Shown here one piece after another: positions 13,235 through 14,462 of a DNA stretch of 14,462 bases; positions within the stretch are counted from its first letter, which is position 1, and each line of letters begins with the position of its first letter. A model generated the notes under the pieces. That model was not told where the DNA came from. It did no database searches and saw only the letters and a list, made by a program, of their open reading frames with translations. Position numbers and translations under genes: made by a program. This DNA is from Candidatus Bathyarchaeota archaeon. Lineage in GTDB: Archaea > Thermoproteota > Bathyarchaeia > 40CM-2-53-6 > FEN-987. The stretch lies in the NCBI GenBank assembly GCA_022865625.1, contig JALHTB010000142.1, positions 1-14,462 of the forward strand. The letters run 5' to 3'.

Positions 13235-14462
13235 CTACGCTATGGCCGGCGGTGGTGCCGCCCTCTCTCTCCTGAAGCGTTTCGAGAAGTTCTGATACCA
13301 TGTGTCCATGTCCGCGGTTATGCTCGGCTGAACCTTCTCCATCGCCTGTTTGAAATCGTGGAGCGTGACCTCGTTCGCTTCTGGGTCTTCGCGTAGCGCG
13401 TTCATCGCTGCTTCTCTGCAGAGAGCCTCGACATCTGCGCCAGAGCCTCCAGCGGCCATGTGAGCGATCTGCTCGAGGTCGACATCCTTTGACAGTGGCA
13501 TGGTTCGGGCATGGATCTTGAAGATCTCCTTGAGTGCCTTGGGATCGGGAGCGGGGATGTAGATCAGTCGGTCGAATCTGCCTGGTCGGAGGACAGCGGG
13601 GTCGAGGATGTCAGGCCTGTTTGTGGCACCTATGACGACGACGTTCTGGAGTGATTCTATGCCGTCAAGTTCAGTGAGAAGTTGGCTGATCACTCGTTCG
13701 CTCGCGCCTGAGTCAGAGTATCCGAGTCCTCGTCTAGGGGCGACTGAGTCGAGTTCGTCGAAGAATATTATGGCAGGCGCCGCGGTCCTGGCTTTCCTGA
13801 ACACTTCTCTGATTGCTTTCTCGGATTCGCCTACCCACTTTGAGAAGATCTCTGGGCCTTTGACTGAGATGAAGTTCGCCTCGCTCTCTGTCGCGACAGC
13901 CCTTGCGAGGAGTGTCTTGCCGCATCCTGGTGGCCCATAGAGTAGTATCCCTCTTGGAGGCTTGATACCCATCTTCTTGAAGACTTCAGGCTTCTTCAGT
14001 GGCCACTCTACTGACTCGATGAGCTCGCCTTTCAGTTCCTCTAGCCCGCCGACCTCTTTCCAACGCACCGAGGGCACTTCAACGTAGACTTCCCTCATTG
14101 CAGTCGGAGTGATCTCCCGATAGGCTGAGAGGAAGTCGTCTTCCTTCACGACCATCTTGTCCAGAATCTCGGGTGGGACCCTTTCCTCTTCGAGGTTGAT
14201 GTCTGGCATGTAGCGTCTGAGTGCTTTCATCGCCGCCTCTCTTGACAGCGATGCGATGTCTGCTCCAGTGTAGCCGTGAGTCATGTCTGAAAGATGCTTG
14301 ATGTCAACGTCTTCTGCGAGCGGCATGTTCCTGCTGTGGATTTGAAGGATCTCGTAGCGGCCCTGCTTGTCCGGAACGCCGATCTCGATCTCGCGGTCAA
14401 ACCTTCCAGGTCGCCTCAGCGCGGGATCGATTGCATTCGGCCTATTGGTCGCGCCGATCACA
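13235..14462 (-). CDS. Cdc48/p97 (VAT)-type AAA ATPase, C-terminal part (5' end outside window)
   Basis: A tandem AAA unfoldase that extracts and unfolds proteins, in archaea often feeding the proteasome. The frame is open to the window end, so the N-domain and the first-domain Walker A and B are missing. Seen, counting from 14461: the end of domain D1 from sensor 1 GATNRPN (3-9) and arginine-finger RRPGRFDR (16-23), then a linker, then a complete D2 with Walker A GPPGCGKT (176-183), pore loop KWVG (208-211), Walker B IIFFDELD (231-238), sensor 1 GATNRPD (278-284) and LRPGRFDR (291-298). All D2 ATPase residues are intact. The tail is basic, then Pro/Ala-rich (APPPAIA), without the HbYX ending used by some proteasome activators to dock. 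The GTG at 14459-14461 is internal, not the true start. The winged-helix gene follows 20 bases on. Confidence 0.95.
   Translation of the reverse strand, partial: VIGATNRPNAIDPALRRPGRFDREIEIGVPDKQGRYEILQIHSRNMPLAEDVDIKHLSDMTHGYTGADIASLSREAAMKALRRYMPDINLEEERVPPEILDKMVVKEDDFLSAYREITPTAMREVYVEVPSVRWKEVGGLEELKGELIESVEWPLKKPEVFKKMGIKPPRGILLYGPPGCGKTLLARAVATESEANFISVKGPEIFSKWVGESEKAIREVFRKARTAAPAIIFFDELDSVAPRRGLGYSDSGASERVISQLLTELDGIESLQNVVVIGATNRPDILDPAVLRPGRFDRLIYIPAPDPKALKEIFKIHARTMPLSKDVDLEQIAHMAAGGSGADVEALCREAAMNALREDPEANEVTLHDFKQAMEKVQPSITADMDTWYQNFSKRFRRERAAPPPAIA

Noticed and set aside
1..14462. CRISPR arrays, insertion sequences, rRNA or tRNA genes
   Set aside because: I saw no regular repeats, transposase motifs, terminal inverted repeats or RNA-gene signatures on either strand.

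Overview
The window looks like a piece of an archaeal chromosome. The evidence is a Cdc48-type tandem AAA ATPase, an archaeal-style geranylgeranyl-reductase-family flavoprotein, TATA-like promoter boxes, repeated GGTGA ribosome binding sites, GTG and TTG starts, and free use of AGA/AGG arginine codons. The Rieske/cytochrome b and ETF genes together with a MenA-like prenyltransferase suggest a menaquinone-using respiratory archaeon, perhaps of the Thermoproteota/Nitrososphaeria side. No rRNA or other phylogenetic marker is present, so that placement is inference. Nothing looks mobile: I found no transposase, integrase, tRNA, CRISPR array or long repeat.

Left part (1-5148). The 3' two-thirds of an RtcB RNA ligase gene is followed on the same strand by a MenA-like UbiA prenyltransferase. 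On the minus strand are a small three-helix membrane protein and a 36-residue double-CxxC zinc-ribbon protein (2273-2383) that is easily missed. A 400-base stretch with no convincing gene (2384-2783) precedes a plus-strand class III aminotransferase related to glutamate-1-semialdehyde aminomutase. This converges on a minus-strand dehydrogenase of the DapB-like / 2,4-diaminopentanoate dehydrogenase type.

Centre (5291-11592). This is the most interesting region: a tightly packed six-gene plus-strand operon encoding a three-helix membrane protein of unknown function, a Tat-anchored Rieske iron-sulfur protein, a full-length cytochrome b with b6-like haem spacing, a membrane-bound iron-sulfur/CCG oxidoreductase (EtfD/EMO-like), EtfB and EtfA. 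My reading is that electrons from flavin-linked dehydrogenases pass to EtfAB, then through the membrane oxidoreductase into a (mena)quinone pool, and then to the Rieske/cytochrome b complex. Encoding the ETF:quinone branch and the quinol-oxidising complex in one transcription unit suggests a dedicated or physically coupled chain. The Rieske protein lacks the Ser and Tyr that raise cluster potential, which fits a low-potential quinone.

Right part (11605-14462). All genes are on the minus strand: a geranylgeranyl-reductase-family FAD protein that converges on etfA, a small winged-helix protein, and a Cdc48 ATPase that runs off the window end. A perfect 6-bp inverted repeat lies between a TATA-like box and the predicted transcription start of the flavoprotein gene, which is where a repressor operator would sit.

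Two genes, the prenyltransferase and cytochrome b, have conserved N-terminal sequence extending upstream of any in-frame ATG, GTG or TTG. Either they use unusual starts or the sequence carries single-base errors there.
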